Shown piece by piece: positions 1-8,450 of a stretch of DNA of 64,000 nt. Numbering within the stretch: position 1 is the stretch's first letter; each line of letters starts with the position of its first letter. The notes below the pieces were generated by a model. That model ran no database searches, was not told where the DNA came from, and saw only the letters and a list, made by a program, of their open reading frames with translations. This DNA comes from GCA-2711565 sp963664245 (GTDB lineage: Bacteria; Bacteroidota; Bacteroidia; Bacteroidales; GCA-2711565), in contig OY760934.1 of assembly GCA_963664245.1 (NCBI GenBank), positions 1,054,001-1,118,000 of the forward strand, read 5' to 3'. The translations under genes were made by a program, and so were the position numbers.

Positions 1-2
1 AA

Positions 3-1043
3 AAAGCAAGCTTGTTATTCTTCCTTTGGGCAATAATAAGTACAATTTATGCCAACGACACCATCAACGTACTATTCGTAGGAAATAGCAATACCTATTT
101 CAACGAAATGCCTAAAACCTTCGAGAATCTATCCAAAAATCAAAACATAAAAATTAAAGTAGAACAAGCTGTTTATGGAGGACGCGCTTTACGGCATATC
201 ATCGGACTGCCATCATTTGAAGAAAAAGTAAACTCTGAAACATGGGATGTTGTCGTGTTACAATCTGATGATATTGTAGCTTTCCCCGATATGTACCTCA
301 TAGAAGAAAATGTATTGCAACAAACCATACAACTAATTCATAGAAAAAGCCCCGGGGCAAAAATTTATTATCAACTCATGTGGAGCGCACAGAATGGCGT
401 AAATGTTACGGGTGAAGGCTATTACACAAGAGAAGAATATTTTCAAAAAATTTTAACCGGAACCCTGTATTTAGCAGACATAAAAAATCTAAGAATCAGC
501 CCGGTCGGACAGGCATGGAACACCGTAATCAAGCAACATCCTGAGATTAACTTGTACAGCACAGACAATTTCCATCCTTCCCCGGAAGGTTCATATTTAG
601 CAGCCTGTGTTATGTTTGCAGCAATCCATCTTCAATCGGTAAAAGGAAACACTTACCATGCCTATTTATCCGACGACATTGTAACACCACTCCAGAATAT
701 CGCCTCAGATATTGTTTTTGACAATTTGGAAAACTGGAACCTCGATACAAACGTTGCCATTGCGGAAAACAAAGCTGAAGAATACGACATAAAAATATAC
801 CCAAACCCTTTCAGCCGCTTGTTAAATCTAAAATTCAAACTTAAAGAACCTGCAACTGTCACTGTTAATTTGTTCAGTAAAGACGGGGAATTGCTTGAAG
901 TTTTGTTGGATAAACAACTCTGTTCCGGCGAACATTTATTTCAATTCCACAACCAAAAAGATTATAATTTAAAAAAAGGGCTTTACATTTTCGAATTTAA
1001 GACTAACTTCATGAGCCAAACAAACAAAATTATATTTATTTAA
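3..1043 (+). CDS. SGNH-type hydrolase with T9SS C-terminal sorting domain (5' end outside window)
   Basis: Exported protein whose start lies left of the window: the frame is open to base 3 and the visible N-terminus is already a hydrophobic signal peptide ending near YAND. The body looks like an SGNH/GDSL hydrolase: a GNSNTY block with the nucleophile-position Ser near residue 26 of the visible frame and a DNFHPSPEG block near 185-193 carrying the expected Asp and His. From about residue 260 an IYPNPF start and a GLYIFEF...KIIFI end form a type A T9SS sorting domain, so the protein should cross the outer membrane through the type IX system. The substrate cannot be read from sequence; a carbohydrate or ester target is plausible. 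It is followed after 9 bases by the S4 gene. Confident on export route, moderate on hydrolase class. Confidence 0.8.
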   Translation, partial: KASLLFFLWAIISTIYANDTINVLFVGNSNTYFNEMPKTFENLSKNQNIKIKVEQAVYGGRALRHIIGLPSFEEKVNSETWDVVVLQSDDIVAFPDMYLIEENVLQQTIQLIHRKSPGAKIYYQLMWSAQNGVNVTGEGYYTREEYFQKILTGTLYLADIKNLRISPVGQAWNTVIKQHPEINLYSTDNFHPSPEGSYLAACVMFAAIHLQSVKGNTYHAYLSDDIVTPLQNIASDIVFDNLENWNLDTNVAIAENKAEEYDIKIYPNPFSRLLNLKFKLKEPATVTVNLFSKDGELLEVLLDKQLCSGEHLFQFHNQKDYNLKKGLYIFEFKTNFMSQTNKIIFI

Positions 1044-1052
1044 AACTGCAAA

Positions 1053-1298
1053 ATGGAATTCGAACTAATTAACCAGGAATATTTTGAATTAATGAAACTC
1101 CTCAAATTTATGGGACTAACTGAATCAGGTGCTCATTCAAAAATAGTTATTGACGAAGGAGAAGTGAGAGTTAACGGAAAAACTGAATTTCGTCGCCGCT
1201 ACAAATGCCGAGTTGGAGATATTATTGAGTTTTCCGGCGAAAGCATAAAAATCACCGGAGAACCCAACAAAAACACTAAAACTCAATCCGATAACTAA
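1053..1298 (+). CDS. S4-domain RNA-binding protein (YbcJ-like)
   Basis: An 81-residue protein made almost entirely of one S4 domain: the core runs from FELMKLLKFMG through SGAHSKIVIDEGEVRVNGK and RRRYKCRVGDII. Small stand-alone S4 proteins of this type (YbcJ/YaaA family) bind RNA, probably ribosomal, in the cytoplasm. It starts 9 bases after the SGNH hydrolase and may be cotranscribed with it. Its last 23 bases overlap the convergent TonB receptor gene, and the final ten or so residues are polar and probably disordered. Family assignment is firm; the RNA target is not known. Confidence 0.85.
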   Translation: MEFELINQEYFELMKLLKFMGLTESGAHSKIVIDEGEVRVNGKTEFRRRYKCRVGDIIEFSGESIKITGEPNKNTKTQSDN

Positions 1299-3606
1299 TC
1301 ACCGGCAATAAACCCAATTGCTTAATGCTTTCAACTTTTTGATCATCTTCATCCCAATATTCCCAAATAATGCTTTGCTGATTGGTTACATTTTGAATAT
1401 CCAGTTCCCAGACATGTGTGGTTTTCTTTTTATTCTTGCGATATTGTAATTTGAGATCGCACCTAAAAAAATTATCACGTTGTTTTGAGAAGGCCAGATT
1501 TTCAAAGTATTCAGTTGTTCCTTTTGCTCTTGAAGTTTCCACATCAATTGGCGTATATCGGTTCCCCCCGTTCCAGATTACTTTTGAACTTACAGCCAAA
1601 GTACTTTCAATACCATTGTTTTTAAGCTGCCATTCTTTTCCTCCTAAAGCCGTAAACAAATAATCTGTATTGTACAAAGTGTTTCGTTCTACACCGTCCT
1701 TGGCTTTGTATTTTGAATCGAAAACAGAAGCCGTAACGAGGAAATAATAATTTTGGCTAAAAAATTTCTCCAATGTAAAATCAAACCCGTAATTTTTACC
1801 GGTTCCCTCATTTACAAACTTATCATTGGTATAACCATCATCACGATTTAATAAAGAAACAGAACTGGACGGATCATCCTCAACAGGAACGTCATACAAA
1901 TCTTGATAATAAGCTTCCAGACGCATCAACAAATTTTTACTAAATGAATGCTCGTACCCTACGACATAATGATAGGCTCTTGAGAAACCAAGATTTTCGT
2001 TGGGGTAAGTAATATTGTTGAATCCATCTTTTTGTTGAGCCAGATAATTTGACATGGATTCAATTTTAGAATGCATCCCAAATCCAAGACTTAACTTATG
2101 GCTCTTCGCAAACTCCCAGCTTAGCTGAGCCCTTGGTTCAATAGCCTCATTATTATTCAGGAATAGCTTAGTATAATGAAGTCCTGAAACCAGGGTTACA
2201 TTTTTAGCAAAACGGAATTTCCAGCTTAAGTATGCCTGAAGTACTTCAGTATTCCCTTTCCTGTCAAGAATTTGCTCCAAGTAATCACCGTCAAAATTCC
2301 ACTCTTCACCAAAAATATTGTAGTATTTTTTGGTAAAAGTTAAACCGGCTTTAAGTGAGTGTTTGGGAGTGAATTTACGGTTTAAATAAGTAGAAAAGGA
2401 TAAATCGCTGTATGTAATTTTTTCTTTCCATTCCAAACGATAATAATCTTGTGCGGTACTATCTCTGTCTTGTCCTGTATTTCTTGAACCTGAAAACGAA
2501 AGTACGGTTCGTAAAATAGTTTTATTATCTAACGGCAACGTATGAGAAATACCCATCATGGCTAAATCCGTATCAAAATCAAGTTTAAACTCATCCTTAT
2601 ACTCTTTAATACCACTTAGTCCACCTAAACCAAACACCGTAAATATTCCGGATTTTTTAGTGGGCGCATTCACTTTAAACGAAATATTTTGGAAACGGGG
2701 AACAGCATCTCCGGCAACTTTTATGCCTATTGCATCCAACAAATCCAAAGCCGAATAACGATAATTGACCAAGTAAGAAGCATCGCCACCTTTTTTGAAT
2801 GGGCCTTCTGCCGTAAAATCAATACCAATGATTCCAAAGCTAAAAGAGTACTCGCGTTTATGTTTATTCCCATTTCTCAATCGCAAATCAAACACCCCCG
2901 AATAAGCATTTCCATATTCGGCAGGAAAAGCTCCTGTATAAAAATCGGAGTTGTCAAGCATTTTACTGTTTAAGGCACTAATTCCTCCTCCCGACGAACC
3001 TTCATCGGCAAAGTGATTAGGGTTTGGAATTTCAATACCTTCCATACGCCAAAGCATACCACGGGGCGAGTTCCCGCGAACAATAATATCATTGCCTCCA
3101 TCGGGGCTGCCCATTGCCCCCGCAAAATTAGCTGCCATATGCGCCGGATCATCAAAACTGCCAGCATAACGATTGGTTTCTTCGACGGTAAAAGAACGGG
3201 CACTGATCAATGCCATTTTGTTCAAGGGCTCTCCTTTGTGCTTTTTCGCACTGATGGTCACTTCCTTAAGCTCAATCACCGATTCTGTTAGATGAATGGT
3301 CAGGATGGTTTCTTTACCAACTCTAACCAAAATATTGCTTACAATACGGGGCTCATAGCCCATACATTGTACACGAAAATCATAACGTCCTACGCGCTGC
3401 GGTTCAAAAACAAACTCCCCCTCCACATTGGTCGTAGTTCCTACCAAAGGATCGGCATCAACAATCACGATTGTTGCACTAACAACAGGCATTTGCGAAT
3501 CTTTATCAATTACTTTTCCACGGATAATTTGTTTCAATTCCTGAGCATTCAGTTGCCCCATCATAAGGCCAAGCAAGGTGACCATCAAAATAATTTTTTG
3601 TTTCAT
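1276..3606 (-). CDS. TonB-dependent receptor with carboxypeptidase-regulatory-like domain
   Basis: Outer-membrane TonB-dependent transporter of 776 residues, typical Bacteroidota architecture. Residues 1-21 are a signal peptide ending in NAQ. About 25-115 is a CarbopepD_reg_2 beta-sandwich (IIRGKVIDKDSQMPVVSATI at its start). About 125-245 is the plug domain, including GGNDIIVRGNSPRG and FYTGAFPAEYGNAYSG. The rest is a 22-strand-type barrel rich in alternating aromatic residues and ending in the aromatic/hydrophobic signature YRIEF. There is no SusD partner next to it, so it is not an obvious glycan-utilisation pair; a metal or siderophore cargo is possible but unproven. It is transcribed alone, converging on the S4 gene. 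Confidence 0.88.
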   Translation of the reverse strand: MKQKIILMVTLLGLMMGQLNAQELKQIIRGKVIDKDSQMPVVSATIVIVDADPLVGTTTNVEGEFVFEPQRVGRYDFRVQCMGYEPRIVSNILVRVGKETILTIHLTESVIELKEVTISAKKHKGEPLNKMALISARSFTVEETNRYAGSFDDPAHMAANFAGAMGSPDGGNDIIVRGNSPRGMLWRMEGIEIPNPNHFADEGSSGGGISALNSKMLDNSDFYTGAFPAEYGNAYSGVFDLRLRNGNKHKREYSFSFGIIGIDFTAEGPFKKGGDASYLVNYRYSALDLLDAIGIKVAGDAVPRFQNISFKVNAPTKKSGIFTVFGLGGLSGIKEYKDEFKLDFDTDLAMMGISHTLPLDNKTILRTVLSFSGSRNTGQDRDSTAQDYYRLEWKEKITYSDLSFSTYLNRKFTPKHSLKAGLTFTKKYYNIFGEEWNFDGDYLEQILDRKGNTEVLQAYLSWKFRFAKNVTLVSGLHYTKLFLNNNEAIEPRAQLSWEFAKSHKLSLGFGMHSKIESMSNYLAQQKDGFNNITYPNENLGFSRAYHYVVGYEHSFSKNLLMRLEAYYQDLYDVPVEDDPSSSVSLLNRDDGYTNDKFVNEGTGKNYGFDFTLEKFFSQNYYFLVTASVFDSKYKAKDGVERNTLYNTDYLFTALGGKEWQLKNNGIESTLAVSSKVIWNGGNRYTPIDVETSRAKGTTEYFENLAFSKQRDNFFRCDLKLQYRKNKKKTTHVWELDIQNVTNQQSIIWEYWDEDDQKVESIKQLGLLPVISYRIEF

Positions 3607-3719
3607 TAATTTTTTTTCTTATGTTTTTCACTCCTACTGACAACAAAAAAAAACAAGGGTTGCAATTTTTCAAAAACTAATTCTTATCTTTAGGATAAAC
3701 ACCTTTAAAACAAGCAATC

Positions 3720-4472
3720 ATGCACGAACTCGTCTTTTATCTCGCCATATCTTTGGGCATTAACATCCTTCTGTTTTTCCCGGCATTTTTTCTGAGAACC
3801 GATAAATTAACCGATTTCTCCTACGCCTTAAGCTTTATCGTTTTAAGTGTTATTGCTTATGTCCGATCCCCTTATACCCCCAATAATTTGATCCTGGTTT
3901 CCATGATTATTATCTGGGCCGTTCGTTTAGGGAGCTTCCTGATGGCCCGCATCTGGAGAGCAGGCAAAGACCGTCGCTTCGACGATTTCCGTGGTTCCTT
4001 TTCCGGCTTCTTAAAATTCTGGTTGTTGCAGGGCTTTGCCGTGTGGGTGATTATGATCCCCGCTATTTTTTATATCAATGCCGGAGCCATCAACTACAAC
4101 ACTATCGGACTAATCGTTTTTACCCTTGGGTTCATCATCGAATCGGTAGCCGATTACCAAAAATTTAGTTTCAAACTTAAGCCCGGAAACAAAGGCAAAT
4201 TTATCCAAAGCGGATTGTGGAAATACTCGCGCCACCCCAATTATTTTGGAGAGATGTTGGTTTGGATAGGCGTTTATCTCTTTGTGGCATTCAGCTTAAC
4301 GCCCCTGCAAATGGCTATTGCAGCCATAAGCCCGGCCTTTATTATTGTGCTGTTAATATTTGTAAGCGGCCTGCCCCAGTTAGAAAGCTATGCCGATAAA
4401 AAATGGGGTAAACAAAAAGATTATCAAGAGTATAAAAAGAGGACAAATATTTTAGTACCTTGGTTTAAATAA
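3720..4472 (+). CDS. DUF1295 / steroid 5-alpha-reductase-fold membrane protein
   Basis: Integral membrane protein of 250 residues with about seven hydrophobic segments and the DUF1295 signature: RIWRAGKDRRFDDFR in the middle, then SRHPNYFGEMLVWIG near 170 and a KKRTNILVPW tail. The family shares the fold of 3-oxo-5-alpha-steroid 4-dehydrogenase and isoprenylcysteine methyltransferases, in which the RHPNYFGE region binds the nucleotide cofactor. The bacterial substrate is not established. The next gene starts 7 bases after the stop, so the two are probably cotranscribed. A TATCTTTA sequence at 3685 is a near match to the Bacteroidota -7 box. Confidence 0.8.
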   Translation: MHELVFYLAISLGINILLFFPAFFLRTDKLTDFSYALSFIVLSVIAYVRSPYTPNNLILVSMIIIWAVRLGSFLMARIWRAGKDRRFDDFRGSFSGFLKFWLLQGFAVWVIMIPAIFYINAGAINYNTIGLIVFTLGFIIESVADYQKFSFKLKPGNKGKFIQSGLWKYSRHPNYFGEMLVWIGVYLFVAFSLTPLQMAIAAISPAFIIVLLIFVSGLPQLESYADKKWGKQKDYQEYKKRTNILVPWFK

Positions 4473-4479
4473 TTACAAA

Positions 4480-5172
4480 ATGAAATATACAATTCTATCA
4501 CTCATTTTTCTGTTAGCAGCTTTAAATTCATTTGCTCAATTCTCAATTGCAATGATTGAGGATGTAGATGAATATACAAATGTCCGTAAAGACTCCTCAA
4601 TCAACGCTCCAATTTTATGGCAGCTAAAGGAATCCGATGTTTTTTATTATAATGGGGATTCCTGGTTTTACAAAAAGGACTGGATTCCAATCTTTTTATA
4701 CGATAAAGACAAAAGCTGTTTTACCCCCTCTGGGAAAAAAGGATTTATTCATCGATCGCGGATTAAACCAATAGAAAACATTGAAATATTTCAGAACAAC
4801 CTAAAATTGAACAATAATTCGCTTAATTTTTCTAACGATTCCATTCAGGTTCAAATAGAAATCAAGGAAATCTCAAAAAGCGAAACAAAATCTTATCCCA
4901 AAGGTTGTTATTATGGAACAGATGGGCCACCAAGTGAAATTGATAACACGATCACAAACCTAAAGGTCAAGATTAACGGAAAAGACATTACTATTCCTAA
5001 AGAAGCTATAAAAAATTTATTTAATGCAAACTTAGAACAGACATTAATTAAGTATTATAATGATACTTTAATAATAGCAATGGCCAATAGCAACGGTGCG
5101 GGGTATTATTGTGTAGTATGGACTTTTTCAAACTACAACTACCTAAAAAGATATATATACTTAGGTCCATAA
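4480..5172 (+). CDS. secreted protein with SH3-like region, function unknown
   Basis: A 230-residue protein that I cannot assign to a characterised family. Residues 1-19 are a signal peptide (MKYTILSLIFLLAALNSFAQ), so it is exported to the periplasm or surface. About 25-95 resembles a bacterial SH3 domain: EYTNVRKDSSINAPILWQL, then SWFYKK and KKGFIHRSRI, the usual beginning and end of such domains. The C-terminal half has a CYYGTDGPPSEIDN stretch and a short beta-rich tail (GAGYYCVVWTF) with no motif I recognise. It follows the DUF1295 gene by 7 bases. Confidence 0.6.
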   Translation: MKYTILSLIFLLAALNSFAQFSIAMIEDVDEYTNVRKDSSINAPILWQLKESDVFYYNGDSWFYKKDWIPIFLYDKDKSCFTPSGKKGFIHRSRIKPIENIEIFQNNLKLNNNSLNFSNDSIQVQIEIKEISKSETKSYPKGCYYGTDGPPSEIDNTITNLKVKINGKDITIPKEAIKNLFNANLEQTLIKYYNDTLIIAMANSNGAGYYCVVWTFSNYNYLKRYIYLGP

Positions 5173-5291
5173 TATCTACTTCTATAATAATTTACTTGGA
5201 GTACCCTAAGCCTTAAAGCTCTCAGAAAGATTAAGAACGGGCTTGTATTTTAAGTATAAGTAGTTTTATCTTTGTTTAAAATACTTTCACC

Positions 5292-5531
5292 ATGACTGCC
5301 ATCGAAATACGCAACCAAATCATCAAAAAGCTTCAGAATATCAATGATATTTCTTTCTTAGAAGCCCTAAAAACCATTATTGATTCTAAAACAGAAAATA
5401 ATGAAGTGGTTTATCTGAATAAAGAAATTGTTTCAATGCTAAACGAAAGAATTGAAAAAATTGAAAAAGGCGATTTCATTGAAAATGATGACATTTTTAA
5501 AGAAACCGAAAAATGGCTAAAAGAAAAATAG
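5292..5531 (+). CDS. antitoxin-like small protein of a toxin-antitoxin pair
   Basis: A 79-residue charged helical protein. The N-terminus (MTAIEIRNQIIKKLQNIND) and the C-terminal ENDDIFKETEKWLKEK resemble the addiction-module antitoxins found in front of ParE/RelE toxins in Bacteroidota. The toxin gene starts 19 bases before this gene ends, the tight overlap expected of a toxin-antitoxin operon. No DNA-binding motif is obvious, so autoregulation cannot be shown. The assignment rests mainly on the neighbour. Confidence 0.65.
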   Translation: MTAIEIRNQIIKKLQNINDISFLEALKTIIDSKTENNEVVYLNKEIVSMLNERIEKIEKGDFIENDDIFKETEKWLKEK

Positions 5532-5815
5532 TCTGGTCATCTGAAGCCAAAATTGATCTCTTTGAAATCCTTGATTTCTATTACCAACGAAACGGAAATA
5601 AAAAATACAGTGTAAGATTAAACCATAAAATCAAAAACACTGTCCACAAACTTAAAACCAATCCCAGGCTCGGGTTGTGTTCCAGCGAAAAGAATATCAG
5701 AATTGTTATTGAAGGCGATTATTTGATTTTTTACCAGATTCTGCCTTCCGAGATTAAAATTTTAAAACTGTCAGATTCAAGGCAAAACCCAAATTTCTTA
5801 AAATATAGGAAATAA
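5513..5815 (+). CDS. ParE/RelE-superfamily toxin
   Basis: A 100-residue protein of the ParE/RelE fold: an N-terminal strand (KRKIVWSSEAKIDL), two helices covering EILDFYYQRNGN and LNHKIKNTVHKLKTNPRLG, then strands IRIVIEGDYLIFYQI and IKILKLSDSRQNP. The final SRQNP motif is typical of the ParE branch, whose members poison gyrase, whereas RelE members cleave mRNA; sequence alone does not decide which target applies. It overlaps the antitoxin by 19 bases and must be translated from inside it. The module lies between unrelated housekeeping genes and has no mobile element beside it. Confidence 0.8.
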   Translation: MAKRKIVWSSEAKIDLFEILDFYYQRNGNKKYSVRLNHKIKNTVHKLKTNPRLGLCSSEKNIRIVIEGDYLIFYQILPSEIKILKLSDSRQNPNFLKYRK

Positions 5816-5853
5816 GTGCTTACAAAAAAACGAAACGACCTACCAGTCAACGT

Positions 5854-5884
5854 ACCCCTGAGGGTTTTAAAGCCTCGTAGGGGT
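5854..5884. repeat. hairpin downstream of the toxin-antitoxin pair
   Basis: The arms ACCCCT (5854-5859) and AGGGGT (5879-5884), extended by GAGG and CCTC with a two-base bulge, fold around a TTTTAAAG loop. It has no T tract, so it is not a clear intrinsic terminator. It resembles the dispersed palindromes common in Bacteroidota intergenic DNA, but I see only one copy here. Confidence 0.4.
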
Positions 5885-5983
5885 TAACTGTCTTCTTCTA
5901 AAATAAGTTTAGAAAAAATTTAAAAAAAATCGCGTCGGGAAAACAAAGTTTGTCGAATTTTGCAAAAGCAAAAACCATAAACT

Positions 5984-6616
5984 ATGAACGAAATACTTAC
6001 TTTCGGGATTTTATCCTTCACCTCTTTTATCTCCCTGATTAACCCGCTGGGGATCATGCCGGTTTTTATGACCATGACTTCGGAAATTGACCAAAAAGAA
6101 CGCGTTCGCACCGCAAGAAAAGCCTCGGTAGTCGCTTTTATTATCATTTTGATTTTTGCCTTTGGCGGTAAATTTTTATTTAACTTTTTCGGAATCTCTA
6201 TCGACAGCCTCCGAATTGTGGGCGGTATTATTTTTCTTTTGCTCGGCATGGATATGCTCCAGGCCCGTTTAGCCAAAGTAAAAGTTAAAAGCTCCGAAAT
6301 CAAATCGTATGTCAACGATATTTCGGTAACCCCACTTGCCATCCCCATACTTTGCGGCCCAGGAGCCATTACCAATGCCATCATCCTGATGGAAGATGCC
6401 GACTCCCCGGCAAAACAAATGGCTCTCATTATCGCTATATTTGTGGTGATCCTAATCACATTCCTGTCGCTTTACGGATCTTCACGTATTATAAAAGTAA
6501 TCGGTCAAACCGGGATTAACGTAATGATGCGTTTAATGGGTTTGATTGTGATGGTAATTGCTATTGAATTTTTTATCAGCGGGCTTGATCCGATCATCGA
6601 TCGTTTGATAAATTAG
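5984..6616 (+). CDS. MarC family integral membrane protein
   Basis: A 210-residue protein with six hydrophobic segments and the MarC family marks: SLINPLGIMPVFMTMT in the first membrane segment and the matching ISVTPLAIPILCGPGAITNAI in the second half, which together form the internal pseudo-repeat of this family. MarC proteins were once tied to multiple antibiotic resistance, but that role has not held up; some archaeal members move neutral amino acids. The substrate here is unknown. It is a single gene, with a convergent phosphoesterase downstream. Confidence 0.9.
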   Translation: MNEILTFGILSFTSFISLINPLGIMPVFMTMTSEIDQKERVRTARKASVVAFIIILIFAFGGKFLFNFFGISIDSLRIVGGIIFLLLGMDMLQARLAKVKVKSSEIKSYVNDISVTPLAIPILCGPGAITNAIILMEDADSPAKQMALIIAIFVVILITFLSLYGSSRIIKVIGQTGINVMMRLMGLIVMVIAIEFFISGLDPIIDRLIN

Positions 6617-6676
6617 AGTCTGTCCAACTCCTGATTATGTCGGACAAACAATAAAATCAACAATTGTAAAACATTA

Positions 6677-7615
6677 TTATTTTACGGCATCCCAGCCATA
6701 GTCGATATATTCCCAGCTAAAGTCATCGCTGTTCTCATCCAGTTTCAGAAGAACAAAACCTTCTTCAAATCCCTGGAGCGGACCGGTCCACCAACGGGCA
6801 CAAACAGCTCCCCCGGTAATAAAGTGGGTTCCTCTAAAAATCATTTCTTCCACAATATGCAAATGCCCTTGCAAAACAATCTTTAGATTGTGATCTTTGA
6901 AAAGCTGTAAAACTTCGGGCGCATTTTCGATGGCATGGGCACCCATTGTTTCTTTACTTCCCCCACTAATTTGAGCTGACATAGAAATCATCGGAATATG
7001 TATAGATATCACGATTGGCGTTTTTTTATCAAGCGTTTTTAAATCTTCTTTGATCCATTCCATCTGAACAGAATCAACATGCCCGTAATAGTTCCGGTCG
7101 TCGGTATAGCCAATCCCATCCAAAATCATGAAATGCCAGTTTTTATGATTAAATGAATAGTACGTCTTTTCGTATTTCATCCGATTTTTAAACATTTTCT
7201 TTCCGAACTCGGGATGATCCGGGAAGATACCACTTTTTTCATACAAGCCAAATACCTCATGGTTTCCCAGGGTGTTGTAAACCGGCACAGCAAATTTTTG
7301 ACTCAAAGTGTAATAAATGTTGTACAACGAATCGGATCGGCTGTAAGAGTGCTGCAAGGCATCCATGATTTGATCGCCCCCGGTAATTACAAAATCAGGG
7401 TTAAGCTCATTAACTTTAGCGATTGCCTGGCTAAGCCCCACATCGGCTTTAAGTTCGGGCTGAACATGAATATCGGTCATAAAAACAAAAGAAAATTCTT
7501 TTTTAGCAGTATTGTTTACGCATCCCGAAAAAAGAAAGGCTATTAACACAATTAAAAACAATTCATTTTTTAAATTCCGGAAACCCGTTGCTAAAGTATT
7601 TACAGTAAATCTCAT
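6677..7615 (-). CDS. calcineurin-like metallophosphoesterase, predicted lipoprotein
   Basis: A 312-residue exported phosphoesterase. A hydrophobic stretch ending in FLFSGC (Cys near 32) is a lipobox, so the enzyme is probably anchored to the periplasmic face of a membrane. All five blocks of the dinuclear metal site are visible: MTDIHV, GGDQIMD, GNHE, HIPM and GHLH. The long N-terminal segment before the hydrophobic core suggests that the true start may be an internal Met or simply an extended n-region. The substrate (phosphodiester, phospholipid or phosphoprotein) cannot be told. It is transcribed alone between MarC and the SYLF gene. Confidence 0.87.
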   Translation of the reverse strand: MRFTVNTLATGFRNLKNELFLIVLIAFLFSGCVNNTAKKEFSFVFMTDIHVQPELKADVGLSQAIAKVNELNPDFVITGGDQIMDALQHSYSRSDSLYNIYYTLSQKFAVPVYNTLGNHEVFGLYEKSGIFPDHPEFGKKMFKNRMKYEKTYYSFNHKNWHFMILDGIGYTDDRNYYGHVDSVQMEWIKEDLKTLDKKTPIVISIHIPMISMSAQISGGSKETMGAHAIENAPEVLQLFKDHNLKIVLQGHLHIVEEMIFRGTHFITGGAVCARWWTGPLQGFEEGFVLLKLDENSDDFSWEYIDYGWDAVK

Positions 7616-7756
7616 ATCTGTTAAATATTTGGTTGAACAACAAATTTAATAAAGCATTTCACACAAATTTTAAATTAAGATTAAAAAATAAATAAGAATA
7701 TTGCCCTTTAAAAAATAAAAGAATAGTAATTTCGTTCGTTCTAAAAAAACTATACG

Positions 7757-8305
7757 ATGAAAAGAAAAATAAGCATACTGACCATAGCCCTGTTTTTAGG
7801 GATCTTAACTGTAAACGCACAATCAAAAGCCAAAGTTTTAAGACTCATTAAAGAAGCGGAACTTGCAAAACAAGAATTTCTTGAAGCCGATTTTCAAATG
7901 GAAAAACATTTCGACAACGCCTATGCCTACATTATTTTCCCAAATGTTGGGAAAGGTGCTTTTTGGATTGGCGGTGCTGCCGGAACCGGAATTTGTTATG
8001 AAAACGGGCAAATTGTAGGCGTTGTAAAAATGACACAAATAAACATTGGCTTTCAATGGGGCGGACAAGCTTACCGTGAAATTATCTTCTTCGAAAACAA
8101 AAAAGTTCTTGATAAAATCAAGCAGGATAATCTAAAAGTGGCTGCACAGGTTTCAGCCATTGCCGCAACCGAAGGGGCTTCTGCCAACGCTGAATACGAA
8201 AACGGAATCATGATTTTTACCATGGGGAAAGGCGGATTAATGCTGGAAGCCTCTGTGGGCGGACAAACCTTCAAATTTAAGCCATACGTTCATATAAGAG
8301 ACTAA
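7757..8305 (+). CDS. SYLF (Ysc84) lipid-binding domain protein, secreted
   Basis: A 182-residue protein with a signal peptide ending in VNAQ (residue 22) and one SYLF/Ysc84 domain over the rest. The AYAYIIFPNVGKGAFWIGGA block and the C-terminal YENGIMIFTMGKGGLMLEAS block are the two conserved halves. In eukaryotes SYLF domains bind phosphoinositides; the bacterial secreted form is thought to bind lipid in the envelope. It stands alone, 145 bases before the tricorn-like protease and upstream of no obvious partner. Confidence 0.85.
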   Translation: MKRKISILTIALFLGILTVNAQSKAKVLRLIKEAELAKQEFLEADFQMEKHFDNAYAYIIFPNVGKGAFWIGGAAGTGICYENGQIVGVVKMTQINIGFQWGGQAYREIIFFENKKVLDKIKQDNLKVAAQVSAIAATEGASANAEYENGIMIFTMGKGGLMLEASVGGQTFKFKPYVHIRD

Positions 8306-8415
8306 TCATTCTAGATAAACCCATTATTCAGATAAATTAAATATTGGTTTAATTTTTTATTTTTTCTACCAATCATTACAGATTATAGACAAGTACATTC
8401 TAATCGTCTGTCTTT

Positions 8416-8440
8416 ATTTGTTATATTTAGTGTAACAAAT
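8416..8440. promoter_or_regulatory. dyad in the leader of the tricorn-like protease gene
   Basis: Perfect 8-base arms ATTTGTTA (8416-8423) and TAACAAAT (8433-8440) surround a 9-base spacer that includes a TATATTTA, close to the Bacteroidota -7 box TAnnTTTG. The position, 11 bases upstream of the ATG, fits an operator or a leader hairpin. Confidence 0.4.
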
Positions 8441-8450
8441 AAAATCAACC

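Noticed and set aside
5920..6459. Long minus-strand frame of 179 codons opposite MarC
   Set aside because: It mirrors the MarC reading frame, has no coherent domain, and MarC itself is a recognised family.
6620..6649. Small TGTCC/GGACA pairing between MarC and the phosphoesterase
   Set aside because: The stem is only 5 bp with a long loop and no T tract.
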